Origin: Byssochlamys sp. IMV 00236
Lineage: Eukaryota; Ascomycota; Eurotiomycetes; Eurotiales; Thermoascaceae
Assembly: GCA_001931875.2 (NCBI GenBank)
Contig: MSJH02000669.1
Coordinates: 286,399 to 350,398 of the forward strand
Length of the DNA stretch: 64,000 nt
Direction of reading: 5' to 3'
The notes under the pieces: generated by a model
Told to the model about the DNA's origin: nothing
The model's input: the letters and a program-made list of their open reading frames with translations, nothing else
The model's database searches: none
Shown: positions 52,422 to 64,000 of the stretch, one piece after another
Numbering within the stretch: position 1 is the stretch's first letter
Layout of the letters: each line of letters starts with the position of its first letter
Position numbers and translations under genes: made by a program

Positions 52422-55400
52422 TTATGACGCATTATTATTAGCATCGCTGCCACCTGCAGTCTCAGGTGACGTCTTGGACTCGACATCATCAATCACGATT
52501 GTAGTATCACCTTGCCTCTCAGAAGGCCATATGACATCTGGTGACAGAGGCTGCGGGTCATGGGAAATACTTCCCAGTTTTATTCGGAGGTCCTTTTTAG
52601 AAGAGTTTGGTTCTTCCGGGGGCGTCAATGCTATTACTTGACTGCCGGAGCGTGACGAGGAAGAGCTGCCGGGAGTTGGCACGTCATCGACTTTGAGATT
52701 CGAATTGCTGATCCCTCGAGTGGGTAGTCTCATAGGTCTCGATTGTGCCGGCGCTGGAGCAAGATACTTGTCTAGCATCTCACTCAGCACGCCGGATCGA
52801 ACTGGCTTGGCGAGATAATTGTTCATTCCAGCTTCGAGACACTTCTCCCGGTCGCCCTCGATAGCACTGGCGGTCATGGCTATCACTAAGACCTCATTCA
52901 CATTCGGGTCAGGGTCCTTCCTGATCTCACGTGTCGCATTGTAGCCATCCAAAACCGGCATTTGTACGTCCATTAACACTAGATGGAAAGGCCTGCCTTC
53001 TTTCGAACGCAAGCGCAGAGCCTCGACCGCTTGCTGGCCATCACTGTAAGCCTCACTTTCGAGGCCTAAACCCTTGACGAATTGCACAGCAATCTTTTGG
53101 TTGATAGGATTGTCTTCAGCGATACAGACCCTAATCTCGTTGCGGGGGATCATTGTCAGGTCCCGCGCTACAGGCTTGGGCGGTACTTTGCTCTCAATCT
53201 GGTTAAAGTTCTGGGACCATGCACCTTTGACGACAGCTTCCTTGGGAGCCTTGTTGAAACTGAGATGGAATGTTACCGTCGTACCAACACCAGGAGTAGA
53301 ATCCAACCAGATTGCGCCGCCAAGCACATCCTCGATAATGGCCTTGCAAATACTCAGGCCGAGTCCGCTTCCGCCGTACGACCGTGCAGTCGAGCTGTCG
53401 GCCTGCGAGAAAGGCCTGAAAAGGCGTGACTTCTGTTCTTCTGGGATACCAATACCCGTGTCGGAGACGGAGCATTCCAGGCGAACTCGGCCCTTACCCT
53501 CACGGGTCACCTTGGCTCTCACAGTAATAGAGCCCTTAGGGGTAAATTTGTAGCTGTTGCTTAGGAGGTTCATGAAGATCTGGTGTAAACGGACGGGATC
53601 TCCAAGTACCAGCAGATCAGGCGGTACCTTGTCGACATCCTCTATGGTCTCGAGACCCCTGTCGCGGTGCGTGTAGCGAAGCGCACGAACAACCTCCGTG
53701 ATCGTCTCTCTCAGGTTAAGAGGAACAGTCGAGATCTTCATCTTGCCAGCTTCCAGCTTCGAGAAATCCAGAATATCATTGATCAGCGTCAGTAGTGTAT
53801 CCGCGCATACACGAATAGACTCCACATAGCCGTCCTGCTCCTTATCCAATTTGGTTCCTTTCAGCAGCTCTGAAAGTCCAATCACTCCATTCATCGGTGT
53901 TCGAAGATCGTGCGATACATTTGCGAGGAAAATAGACTTGGCCTTTGCGGCGTCCTCTTTGAGTTTAACGTTATGATTGGCTTCTGCTTCAGCTACCTTT
54001 GCCTTCGCCTCCGCATCGCGGGCTTGCGCCAAAGCTCGTTTTTGAGCTTCCACCATCGCCGCATTGGTCGCACTTACTTTGCGTGCCTTGCGGAAAAGCA
54101 GAGCATTCGCGAGAGAGATACCCACTTGATTACAGAGAAGATGGAGCACAACGACATTGCGTTGGGTAAAGGAGTTAGGCTTGCCCTCGATATGGATAAC
54201 GCCGAGTAGAGCCCCCGCTTGCACTATAGGCAGAGTGATCACAGATCTCCCAAGTGGATAGCGAGCCTGGTATGCTTCACTGACGTTGGAGAAGCGTTCA
54301 TCCTCAAGGACATTGTGAACCAGTACTTGCTCTCTAGTACGAAGCGTATAGTGGGAAATCTGCTGCGCCATCTTATCTTCAACCTCTGAGAAAGGCAATC
54401 CATCCAGGAAAGCCTGCTGGCCCTTCTCTATGTCACCAGCTGCTGCAACTGCAAAACCAATGTCCTCAAAGTCAGTAGCAATGACGGCAAAGTCCGACCC
54501 GCTACATGACTCCAGAATGATCTCGATCATCTTTGTCAGCAACTTGTCAATCTGCAATTCGGAGGACATAACTTGGCTGAACTCCAGAATACTCGACAAG
54601 TCGATGATGTCTAGGCCCACCCCAGAGATATCGAGGGATCGCTCTCCACTGGTCATGCCATTCTGCTCCAACCACTGTTGCTTTCTTTCGTCTTCCATGT
54701 GTGGCGTAACTGGTTCGGTGCCAGAGTCACGATGGATATCAATAAGCGAATCCACAGTTTGACAACCGGCGTCATTGGTTCTCGAGGTAGTGGCTGTTTT
54801 AAGAAGCCATTCATGTTTTTCAGCTAGATGGGCAGCTTTTCCAGAAGCACTAATTGTCGTGTAAGCGGCAATAGATTCACGGATCATTGCACGAGCAGCT
54901 CGTTTTGCTCCTCGACGGATCAAGAAGTCACCCTGCAGCTCTAGAGCTAGAGCTTCTTCTAGCGGCCATCCATGGACTTGGCTATGGTCAATAGCTGCCT
55001 CGAACGACTGAACGGCTGCGGGATAATCACTGTTGACTTCGTAGAACAGTGCTTCCAAGATCAAGGACCACATGCCATAGTTTGCGTCACATGCCCTCCG
55101 GGAGAAATCGATCTTGGCCTTGTATTCCATCGCCCTCTCCAGGCTTTCTTCCAGCCCGGGCCGGTTAGGGTAGTCGAGGTGCAGACTGAGCAGCGATAGC
55201 GCAAGATAGAAGTAGACAACCTGAGTGACACGAACAGACCATAGCCGAGAAATAGTGTCCATCATGTTTGTTCCAACTTCGACAGCCTTCTCATGATGCC
55301 CGTAGATATAGAGAGATATCATGGAAAGCCCCATGTAAATATCGCGGGGACGATCTGCGTTTGTGGCATGCAGATCAAGATACTCCATATATTCATGTGT

Positions 55401-58400
55401 CTTATGGTACTCGTCGGACATCACATATTCGGGAGACCGGAAGGATGTCTTGCCTTGAAGAGCACGTGCGACTTGCCTGCAGTTGACCGTGAGCAATCAA
55501 AGAAACGAAGGAAGATAAAGAGCAACGGAACATACCTGACGGCAAGGACACTGGCTCCTCCACGAGTGTCATCCATCCAATCGGGAATATCCTCTGGAGT
55601 TTCATCGCAGAACGCTTCTAGCTCTGCCATATCCTGACCGAGATATAAACGTGCCATAGCCATCGACGAAAGACTGATTAGGCTCATAAAGGGGTCTCCA
55701 ATGGCAAAAGAGGATTCCAGGGAAGTCTCAAGTTCCGGCAGCGTCGAACGGATTGGAACCCTCAGGTGACTGACGTAAAGATTGTGAACCGTGTAGCCTC
55801 GACTGTGTGTCCAGGTCTCGGAATAGCGCTCCAGTAACGCCAATGCGAGGTCACTCAGTCTAGCACCCAGGTCTATGTCCTTAAAGCGACTATAAGAGAT
55901 CATGGCCAAGTGGGAACAGCCGATCGCGATCTGAGTGAAACCGCCTTTGAAGAGGTGGAGTCTGACCATCTCGATGGCCATCCTCAAAAAGGTCAAGGCG
56001 TCGTCCCAATAAGTGACGGCCATTGCTTCAGACATGACAGTCCCGATAGCCATGATGGTACGGTCCTCACTTATCGGTCTCTCGAGGATTTCATCGAAAT
56101 CGGCCTGTCTCAGGTAATTACTCAATTCTTCATAGGCAGCATCGCACTCCTCATACGAAGTGGGTTCTCGCAGATGCACGCCCAATTCGTCGAGACCTGT
56201 GAGCAGAGAATTCATGGCACCGTAATGATTTCCACTCTGGGCATATATTTTACTTTTCAAGATCCATGCCCTCGATTTGTCCACTCCATCTCTAGCATGA
56301 GCGAAGACTTCTTCGAGCAGGCCCAGGGCTTCACCGCTCTGACCCTGCGACCATAACATCTCGGCAGTCTGGATATGAAGACTTTTGGCCTCGAAGTAGA
56401 CTTCTGGATTTGGATCGTCCCAGCACTTCTCCTGCAAAAGATCGAGACAATGGCGGAAATACCAGAGGGCAGTTGGTCTGGCACCGGATGCAGCAGCCGT
56501 TTCAGCTGCCTCCCGAAGAACCCTCCTATACTCAACTCTATGGGGAACGCGCCGCTTGATGAGACGCGATGCAAAGCAGATATGACGGGCTTTCGCGTAG
56601 AGATTCTTGGCGTTCCTAAAGTACTTCATCATGGCCTGCGCGATGACAAAATGCATCTTTTCCTGTGTGCGATCATCTTTCAAGTTTGCAACGGCCTGAG
56701 CGAAACGATCATGGGCAAACCTATAAATAGAGCAGTTAGTCGTGTGCGAAGTACAAAAGTAGACAGAAGGTAACCGACCTAAATTCATCGTCCGTCTCTC
56801 CCGGTAGGATGATATACGCCTGCACCAGATATTGAAGTCCGACCACCATATCAGCATCCGATCGTTTCGCAATTCCAGTCGCCTTCGGACATGGCAAGTC
56901 GTCTGTATCCTCTTGCTCCGGGCTGATGAACTCCCCGCTCATGGTCTTCCGGACTAGTGAAAATGAGAACGGAGAGCCGAGTAAAGCTGCCCATGTCAAG
57001 ATCGCACGTGCAGTAGATGGGATCTCCTGGAGACGCTTCGTGATGAACTCGGTCCCAAGACCTTGTCCATAGTGTGGAGCCACGAATTCGGTGAAGATGC
57101 GGTCCAGGTCGAACTCCCAATTCGAATTTCTCCAAGAGTACCAAATACAGTTCTTGCGATAACAGGTCTCCAGCATCATGCGAACATAGAAGGGATTGCC
57201 CTGGCTCTTCTCTAAGATGACAGCGGCTAGAGGCATCAGACTTGGATTAGGTTCCTGGTGCATTGTGGCTGCAACGTAATTGACGATATCTTCCTCACTA
57301 AGCGGGCCCAAGGCGATGTTGGTTACATTAGGATTGTCCCCGTCGAAGAGTGACTTAATATCAGTCGACTCTATTTTCTCTTTCTGGCCACTCAATATGA
57401 TCACGCAGGGAACCTTGGCTTTCAGGATGTTCATGATCAACTCCATCGACTCGTCGTCTGCATAATGGATATCATCTAGAGTCACGCAGATCATCTTATA
57501 CTGAGACAGTGCTCGCAAGAGCTCCAGAAAAGTCTCCATCAGGCGCACGTTCTTCGCTGCTGCATGGGCCAAAAAGAAGTCAGTCGAGGTCTGGCCTTGG
57601 CCTATGCCAGGAAGTGTAACGCGTCTGTTTGGATCCAGCTTCGTGTTCTCCTTCAAAATATGTTGAGCGACACTTAACTTCGGTGACAATGACTTATCCT
57701 TGGCCCCTGCGGAGATAAGCTGCTCCGGAAGTTCTAAAACACGATGCAGCGTGGACCAGACGGGCCGCAAAATCGCCCGAATATTGTTGTGATAATCGGA
57801 TGAGACATCCCGCTCGGAGAAGATCTGGCGGAGGAGACTGGCCAGAGCCCTTGCGAAGGGCTCGTAGGGAATTCTTCGCGCTCGATCTAGTTTGGCAATT
57901 GAAACGTATCCAAGTCTCCGGATTGCGGGCTGCACTCGATGTAACAGGTCCGACTTCCCGATCCCAGCCATCCCAGAAATGGTAATCACCTCAGTACGTC
58001 CACTGCGACGCAGCTTGGGCACGGCTTTTTGCCTAGTCAGAGTATTCAGTGTCTCTGCCGGCCCTTGCGTATTAGAAAGAGGACTCTCTCGATCGGTATT
58101 GTTGTCTAACGATGCGCGGGAGTCGGCTGGGCTTTTTACCCTGTTAGCCAGTTGCCCTGGTCGTTGTGTGGAGATGGACGACTCTGTGCTGTGGACCGAT
58201 TCATGTGTAGAGACATGGACCAGATGAGGCCCACCATTCGAATTACTCCTTGAAGCGGTTATATTGAACGAACCAGAGTCGCTCGACCCGTCAATGTCGA
58301 AGCTGTCCACCCTGCTATCCGCGGTTGAAGAGTTCGATCCCAGATAGGTCCCATGAGCACTGTTCTGGGTTGCCTTTACGTATGCAGATTGCTGACGCTT

Positions 58401-59678
58401 GTAGACCTTTTCTACCACACTGACGATCTTATCATGTTCTTCTTTTCGTCCATACAGCCCGGACGGCAGCGTGAAGAAGGATGACACATCACGCTGGGCG
58501 ATCTGGAACTTCTTCAAGGCTTCACTATCTCCATCCCCTAGAAGCTTCGAGATCTCTTCCAGGTCTCTTTTTACAGAGGATATCGTGTGGTATCGTTCAT
58601 TGACTGCCTTTTGCGTCATCTTCTGGATTACTGCAGAAACCGCGTCTGGAACATCCATCCGCTTGGATGAAAGCGGAGGTAGTTTCTTGCCCAAAACATT
58701 CTGTACCACTTCCACTGGATCCTCCCCGTCGAAGGCTGGTTTTCCTGCAAGCATTGTCCAGAAGAGAACACCCAAAGCGTAGATATCTGTACGACTATCC
58801 GGCTCTGTGGGCATCCTTCCGGTCTGCTCTGGAGCGATAAACTGCAGTTTGTTCTTCACGCCAACCTCTTTCGATAACGCGGACCATCCTTCACTAAGAG
58901 CATTATCAAATGCGCGGGCGCCATTTCCCGAATTCACCAGCTTCACAGCGCCTGTTTCCCGGTTGAAATGGAAAGCATCAGCGCGGATCTCTCCGTGGAT
59001 CGTCTTCAGCCCATAATGCAGTAGCTCCAGGCAATCACATGCACCTATTGCAAAGTCGAGGAAGAGAGGCAGTGAGACCTGCTCCCCCGGGGTGGAGTCA
59101 TTACTGCCACAGATCCCATACCACGCGGGGCCAAAGGCAACCATCTCCTTCAGATAGTTATCACCGGGAGACTCGTATATCGTGACCAAGATGGGGCCGC
59201 CGTCTCCATGTTCTCCGGGTAGCCGCATCATATCGATGGGACGTATTGTATGGTGGCAGTCCGGGTCGGATATCTGAACAATCGACCGCATCATGTGGAA
59301 TTCCCTTTCCAACCTCACCACGTGGGTTGAAATTCGGGCCACCACTGGCACCCATACTGGCTCTGCTTCGATCCGGGACAGAGACAGCTCACTGCTGGAT
59401 TCGCTCAAGCTGCTTCGCCAGTGGTGTCGAAAGGCCGGCCGCGACTCGATTCGGGGTGAGTTGCGGGCTGAACTGGAGGGTCCTGAGGACGTCGCGACGG
59501 GCGTGGAGACGTCCGAATCGGACGAATGTCGAACCCCAAAGACATGCCAGTTGTCATAGGTAGAGTGAAACGGCTCGATGGTCTGGTCCCAGACATAGCC
59601 CGGCAGCTGGGCCAGACGTTCGAACAGCCGTGCAGGCGGCAACGGCAGGTCCTCGCCAAGAATATAGGTCTCCTCCAT
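52422..59678 (-). CDS. Giant hybrid histidine kinase with kinase-like and AAA-type domains (group X)
   Basis: Exons 59678-56779, 56720-55536 and 55476-52422 encode 2,379 residues. The order matches fungal group X sensors (S. pombe Mak1-3, Aspergillus PhkA/PhkB): a Ser/Thr-kinase-like domain (about 95-400), an AAA-type ATPase with Walker [12 protein letters not shown] near 568 and Walker B-like [14 protein letters not shown], a long helical region, a GAF-type region, then the two-component core. The HisKA segment is [20 protein letters not shown] with the His near 1882. The ATPase has [16 protein letters not shown] and [10 protein letters not shown]. The receiver has [14 protein letters not shown] and [12 protein letters not shown] with the Asp near 2197. 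The kinase-like domain lacks the HRD and DFG aspartates (HGEIRAD, KLVNSG). I began at the first in-frame ATG; 73 upstream codons are open but have none. The first donor is an unusual GTCGGT, supported by the restored [13 protein letters not shown]. Confidence 0.95.
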
Positions 59679-62015
59679 TTCAAGCAGGTCTGGAGAAATC
59701 TCGATCGGTATTTCAACGCATGGCCGATATCTCGTCAGAGGCAAAAACCAGGGGGGACAGCCAAAGCTGCCGTGTCGACGGTTGGTGGGTTCGTGATGCG
59801 ATCGGGAGGAGGAAAAAGGATCAGACCATGCCGCTAACCAGCGTTCGTCGAGATATGTCTGCGCCCGGCGGAGGGGTCTAGCGACCACAGACAGCAACGC
59901 AGCGGTTCCGCAAAAGGACGGGGTCCAAAACGACCTTGACTGAGATCGAGATGCGGAGCGTGTCTGTCTGTCTGAGCGGAGGTTGGCGGATAGGGATCAG
60001 GATGAAGAACTGGCAGACTGGCGAGTTCGACGATTGAGAAGCGTTTGGACGTGACGGCCGTTCTGGGCTCTCCCGTTTGATTGAGTTGACTGGCCGGATG
60101 CCTGAGTATGCCTGAAATATCAGGCTGCAGATGTGGGCGGACTAGTAAAGTTAGTTGTCCTCAGGCATCAACCTTGGAATTAGTAGTTACCTAGAGCTGT
60201 CTGTCTTAGTTTCGTTAAATCACTCATTAACTACCTAGATAATCTAAGTAGGTAACTAGCTAACACCTAACTCCTACATAATATAGTAGTTTATCAGTTA
60301 TCTAACATCCAGTACCACTTACTCATCGTCTCAAAATAACCAGTCAAACCTCTTTCTCGTGTAACCAGTACCTGCATGTCATGACGTCGATGAACCCGCA
60401 AAATGCCTTCGGAGAGAACATAAAAAGGGAAAGACATGCCGGCCGCGTTTCCTAGTCCCGCTCTATGGTATGGCAAAGAACAATTCTCTACCTTCTCCCG
60501 TGTCCTCCCTGATTCTATATCTCTCGCCTTTTCTCTCCCTTGCAAGTAAAGCTATTGATTCTGCCAGGCAGAGGCCCGAATCCAAAGGAATCTCGTCGTG
60601 TTCCCTGCGTCACTTTCCCGATAGGTAGAGTCTGTGGCCCGTGGTTCTCAAGAACTACTCTCCCGCACGTGAGATCATTGGACAGAACCCATGGAGAGCT
60701 ACTTTAAGGCTTAAGTTAAAGAAAAGGCTCCCCTATCCATGGAGACGCCCACAATCCCATTGTTATTGCTATCTCCTGTACGCTGCCCATTACAGCAAAC
60801 GACCTCAGCCCTATTTCCCAGCTGCTTGCGTCGGGCCAATAGGCCTTGACACGATTGATTGATTCTGATTACTTGCGGTGCTTCGTCGAGAAAGCCGTCT
60901 CCAGCCTCGCTGCACTGTGCCTGCCAAGCCTTTTCCGCTGCCGGCCTACTTCTACGTCGACAATTAAAGCATCGGGGGCAGACCGTCGTCGTCGCCACGT
61001 TGGCTGGTTCTTGAACCCATGGATAGACCGCTAGTGCAGCCCTGGTTCTTCCCCAGGTGGATGCTCTGCGGTGGCACCAACATATCTAGCATCTGAGCTG
61101 CTCTCCATGTCATCTCCTGCTGCCTGCTTACCTTTTGCTGCCACCTCTGTCCACACATGAGAGAAGGGAAGATATCTTTCGATTCGTTGCTGTCCCATTG
61201 GATCAACAGGTCGATGTGCGAAGAACAACCGGTTAGTTCCCTGACGTAGGGAAACCGGGGCTGCGTCTACATCTAAACGATGGGCCCCCGTAACCATGCT
61301 GTTCTGTTCGGTTCTAGTGGCACCAAGTTGTCGGTCCATTTTAGGTGGCGACAACATGCGGATAATTATACTCTGTGGTAGAAGCAGGAAGACGGGTCGA
61401 GTCAACAATGAGGGTCGAGGGTGAAAATCCGGATATGCCATATGTTAGATACGCTAGAAACGATATTCCCCTGGCACCCCCCAGCATCCAGCATCTGCGG
61501 TTTCTCATGCTAGACGCTTTTCTGATCGAGTGTTCCGTAACGTTAGTGGACAGATGAAACCGGAAAGCTGCAAACCGATCAGTTCCGCGACAAACTCAAG
61601 GGAGCAAAGGAAAGTCATGCGCGAACAGCGTGGACAGTGCGGACTATGGTAGCGTCTTCCTACACTGATCTTCAATGAATGAGGATAATCATGGATCAAT
61701 AATACAATAACAACTAATAAGCTTGGATTCGGATGTTTTACTACGAGCATTCTTATGATCATAGTTACCGTTGGGTGCAACCCCCGGTTGGCCCAAGATA
61801 TATAATTATATATTATTTTGTGCGAGGCCCAGCGGGGACTCTCCACGTGCCTGATATCGGTCCGGGAGAACGAGCTGACATCATGGACGAAAAAAAAGCG
61901 CTTCTCTGCTCCACTTCAATAACGCGTTCTGAATGTGTATCCATCCCCGAAGTCAGTAGTAGTGAGGCTACTACCAATATTATTCTCGACGATTAGCTTG
62001 CCACTGCGTCAAGCT

Positions 62016-62033
62016 TCTCTCTCTCTCTCTCTC
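62016..62033 (+). repeat. CT dinucleotide microsatellite
   Basis: An uninterrupted pyrimidine run of about nine CT units in the right-edge gene-free region; a similar tract is at 63543-63557. Confidence 0.8.
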
Positions 62034-62813
62034 GGTCTTCTTCTGAGCGACACTGCTCAACGCTCAACACTCTGGTCAAGTTACGCTGGCTGGAGAAGGC
62101 GGTGTGCGAACGCAGCGAATGTTCTCAGGCATGGCGCTATTGGCGGACCGAGACTAGCGGCCCTATGACCGTTGATCGATCGGGCCAACAGTCGAAGTCG
62201 GCACGAAAAGACGAAAGAAAGAATCCAGGAGGAGGCATGTGAGCATCCACTTGATACGGACTATCAGAATTTTGTTTTGTCCGTCCAGCCTTGCACGCCT
62301 TTGCCCCGCATCCGCTCCTCTCCTTTCGGCTGTGCACTGCGATGTTTTGTGGCAGACACCGGGTCGCTTGGATTCCCACCCCCTTTGCCCATCCTGGAGA
62401 ATCGATCCTAACGGATTCCCAGCTGGCATCGCTCGGCCACTCCGCTGGTTTTTTTTCTCTTCTTTTTCCTTGCTTCATCTTCCTGTAGCCGAGGAGAGAG
62501 GCTGGTGGCGCACGGGGAAAGCGATTGCAGTTCAAGAAACACTGGTATTGGCTGAGGGATAATATAATACGGCGTGGGGGAACGCTGAGACCGCACCGGA
62601 TACATTTTCATTACTATTATGATTATTGTGTTATTCAAGCAATTGGGAAGGCTGGAGTGACTGGACAGAGTCGACAGACACTGGGGTACACTAAGACCAG
62701 CTTGAGTCCTTGACCCTTAGGGTCCCAGGATAAATATGGAATCAATAATAATATGAAGAGAAAAGCAACCCCATCTTCCGGGAGATGCTGACCACCGGGA
62801 TCGATCGTGGGTT

Positions 62814-62858
62814 AACTAGTTAGTTATTAACCCCCGGGTTAATAATAATTAACTAGTT
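62814..62858. repeat. Inverted repeat around a CCCGGG centre
   Basis: The left arm (62814-62833, starting AACTAGTTAG and ending TTAACCC) is nearly the reverse complement of the right arm (62836-62858, starting GGGTTAA and ending AACTAGTT). The right arm has three extra bases. It could form a hairpin of about 20 bp. Confidence 0.65.
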
Positions 62859-64000
62859 AGTTAGTTAGTCTAGTTGACTTAATTAATTAATACTTGGACA
62901 GCATGGTTACTGGTATGTATATGCTATGACGAGACCCTTTTGGGAGCGAGTTGGAACCAAAGAGGCATCAAGGCCCGCGTACCGTACCGAGACTCTGGAG
63001 TCGGGGGGACGCCATTGACGTCGATGCACAGGGGCTTACCCGCTGGATCGGGGGCGCTTTAGTGACGTTCCGGGCGCCGTTGCGCGCAAGGGCTAAGGGG
63101 CTCTGGGGGGGGGCCAGCAGCCGCTTATATCGTCGCAGCGCCCAGCGCCCCGGCGTGATGCACCGTCGGACGCGGTGAAGAACGCACATCCTACCAGAAG
63201 ACGGCGGCAACGGTTGTCTGGGATGCCGGCCAGATTGCTTAGGGAAAGGATTCTCTGCGAATTGCTGTCCACGCGTTCGCCAGAGTGGGAGGGAATAATA
63301 ATCAGCCCCGAGAAAACTCCACTGCAGACACTATGGTATTTATTATTATTACTACTATGGTACGTGGTTACTCGACAGCTACAGAGAGAACGAACAGAAA
63401 CGGAGGAACACGGCCACTCGAGTAGGTGTCAAGTCGATGGGGAAGTGAATGAACGAGTTAGTTAACTACCTACCTAGTTAGCAGACAGTATTAATAAATA
63501 ATAATAGTCTGGGGGTCAACTTGCACAAGTCTTGTAGAGAGGCTCTCTCTCTCTCTCATCGGGACACTAGCGAAAAGCACTATCTACCGGGTTGCAGACC
63601 TTGTGCATCCCATCGCTCGATTCGCAGTGCGGTCCGCTCTTCTGCTTTTTCTCCTCTCAAGACTCACCCTCTCTCCGGAACACACTTGGTTAGCATGTGG
63701 TAGTCAGTTCGTTAGTTGGTAGTTCATTAATTCAGCAGAGCAAAGAGGGCAAATAAAAAAAAAAAACCACAAAAAAGAGAGGCATTGGCCATAGTGATGA
63801 GCACTTATTATAATAGATAATTATTATTGATCATTATAATAATTATTAACCTTTGTTCTTCATCCACGGTTGGGCTTTTTTTGCACCGCCCAAACACCTA
63901 GGTAGACTGGACGTCCTCTTAACTCAAAAAGAAAAGAAAGCAAAAATAGAAAGCCAAAAAAGCCCACTGGTCGACCACGAGGATCACTATCCCTCTTTCT

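Larger units (their letters stand above)
59679..64000. other. 4.3 kb gene-free region at the right edge
   Basis: No frame here has recognisable homology. It includes the histidine kinase promoter and probably that of a gene beyond the window. Contents are TAGTTAG/ACCTACT islands (about 60157-60300, 62805-62895, 63440-63483, 63692-63732), CT microsatellites at 62016-62033 and 63543-63557, AT-rich tri- and tetranucleotide runs near 63820-63850, and an inverted repeat at 62814-62858. The longest frame, 61031-61441 on the minus strand, is discussed under rejected items. Confidence 0.55.

Noticed and set aside
61031..61441. Minus-strand ORF of 136 codons in the right-edge region
   Set aside because: No recognisable domain, no intron signals, no codon bias like neighbouring genes; long open frames of this size occur by chance at this base composition.
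1..64000. CRISPR arrays, prophage, insertion sequences or intact transposons
   Set aside because: None seen. The gene structure is eukaryotic, and I found no long terminal repeats, transposase motifs or regularly spaced repeats.

Overview
The window is chromosomal DNA of a filamentous ascomycete, most likely an Aspergillus or close relative in the Eurotiales. Short GT-AG introns of about 50-90 bp occur in most genes, branch-point-like CTGAC/CTAAC strings sit before acceptors, genes lie on both strands with no operons, and the proteins (sphingolipid C9-methyltransferase, CAP20-like perilipin, fungal amidoligase, group X hybrid histidine kinase) are typical of that group. I can support 22 protein-coding genes, one methyltransferase remnant and one tRNA. 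Exon borders were worked out by hand from splice signals, reading frame and family homology. A 21-base run of N at 18477-18497 marks an assembly gap inside an intron.

Layout, left to right. A large repeat-bearing helical protein runs off the left edge (-), followed by ribosomal protein eL27 (+). A 4.1 kb gene-free zone follows that holds a tRNA-Val(TAC). Next come a perilipin-like lipid droplet protein, a sphingolipid C9-methyltransferase and a secreted GH3 beta-glucosidase (all +), a broken SAM-methyltransferase (-), a secreted FAD-linked oxidase (+) and a stomatin-like protein (+). The middle is dense with housekeeping genes: a PARP-E2 fusion (-), COG7-like (+), a PLOD-type glycosyltransferase (+), RNA polymerase III subunit Rpc9/Rpc17 (-), NOP58 (-), V-ATPase subunit d (+), a Prs1-like PRPP synthetase (-), an RS-domain/Hub1 fusion (-), PIG-H/Gpi15 (+) and tRNA pseudouridine synthase Deg1/Pus3 (-). 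The right part holds a Rho-like GTPase (+), an amidoligase-fold protein (+), allantoicase (+) and a 2,379-residue hybrid histidine kinase (-). The last 4.3 kb has no supported gene.

Functional themes. Most of the region is core biology: translation, snoRNP, Pol III, tRNA modification, nucleotide synthesis, Golgi traffic, GPI anchors and V-ATPase. Less ordinary items are the PARP6/8-like catalytic domain joined to a UBE2Q-like E2 domain, an Arg/Ser-rich domain joined to the splicing modifier Hub1, an amidoligase that appears to lack its N-terminal acidic motif, a possible mitochondrial isoform of Pus3, and a UaY-type plus GATA-factor promoter signature at allantoicase. Between genes, two kinds of short sequence recur: an almost invariant TACGGAGTAC decamer and islands of TAGTTAG/ACCTACT-type repeats.
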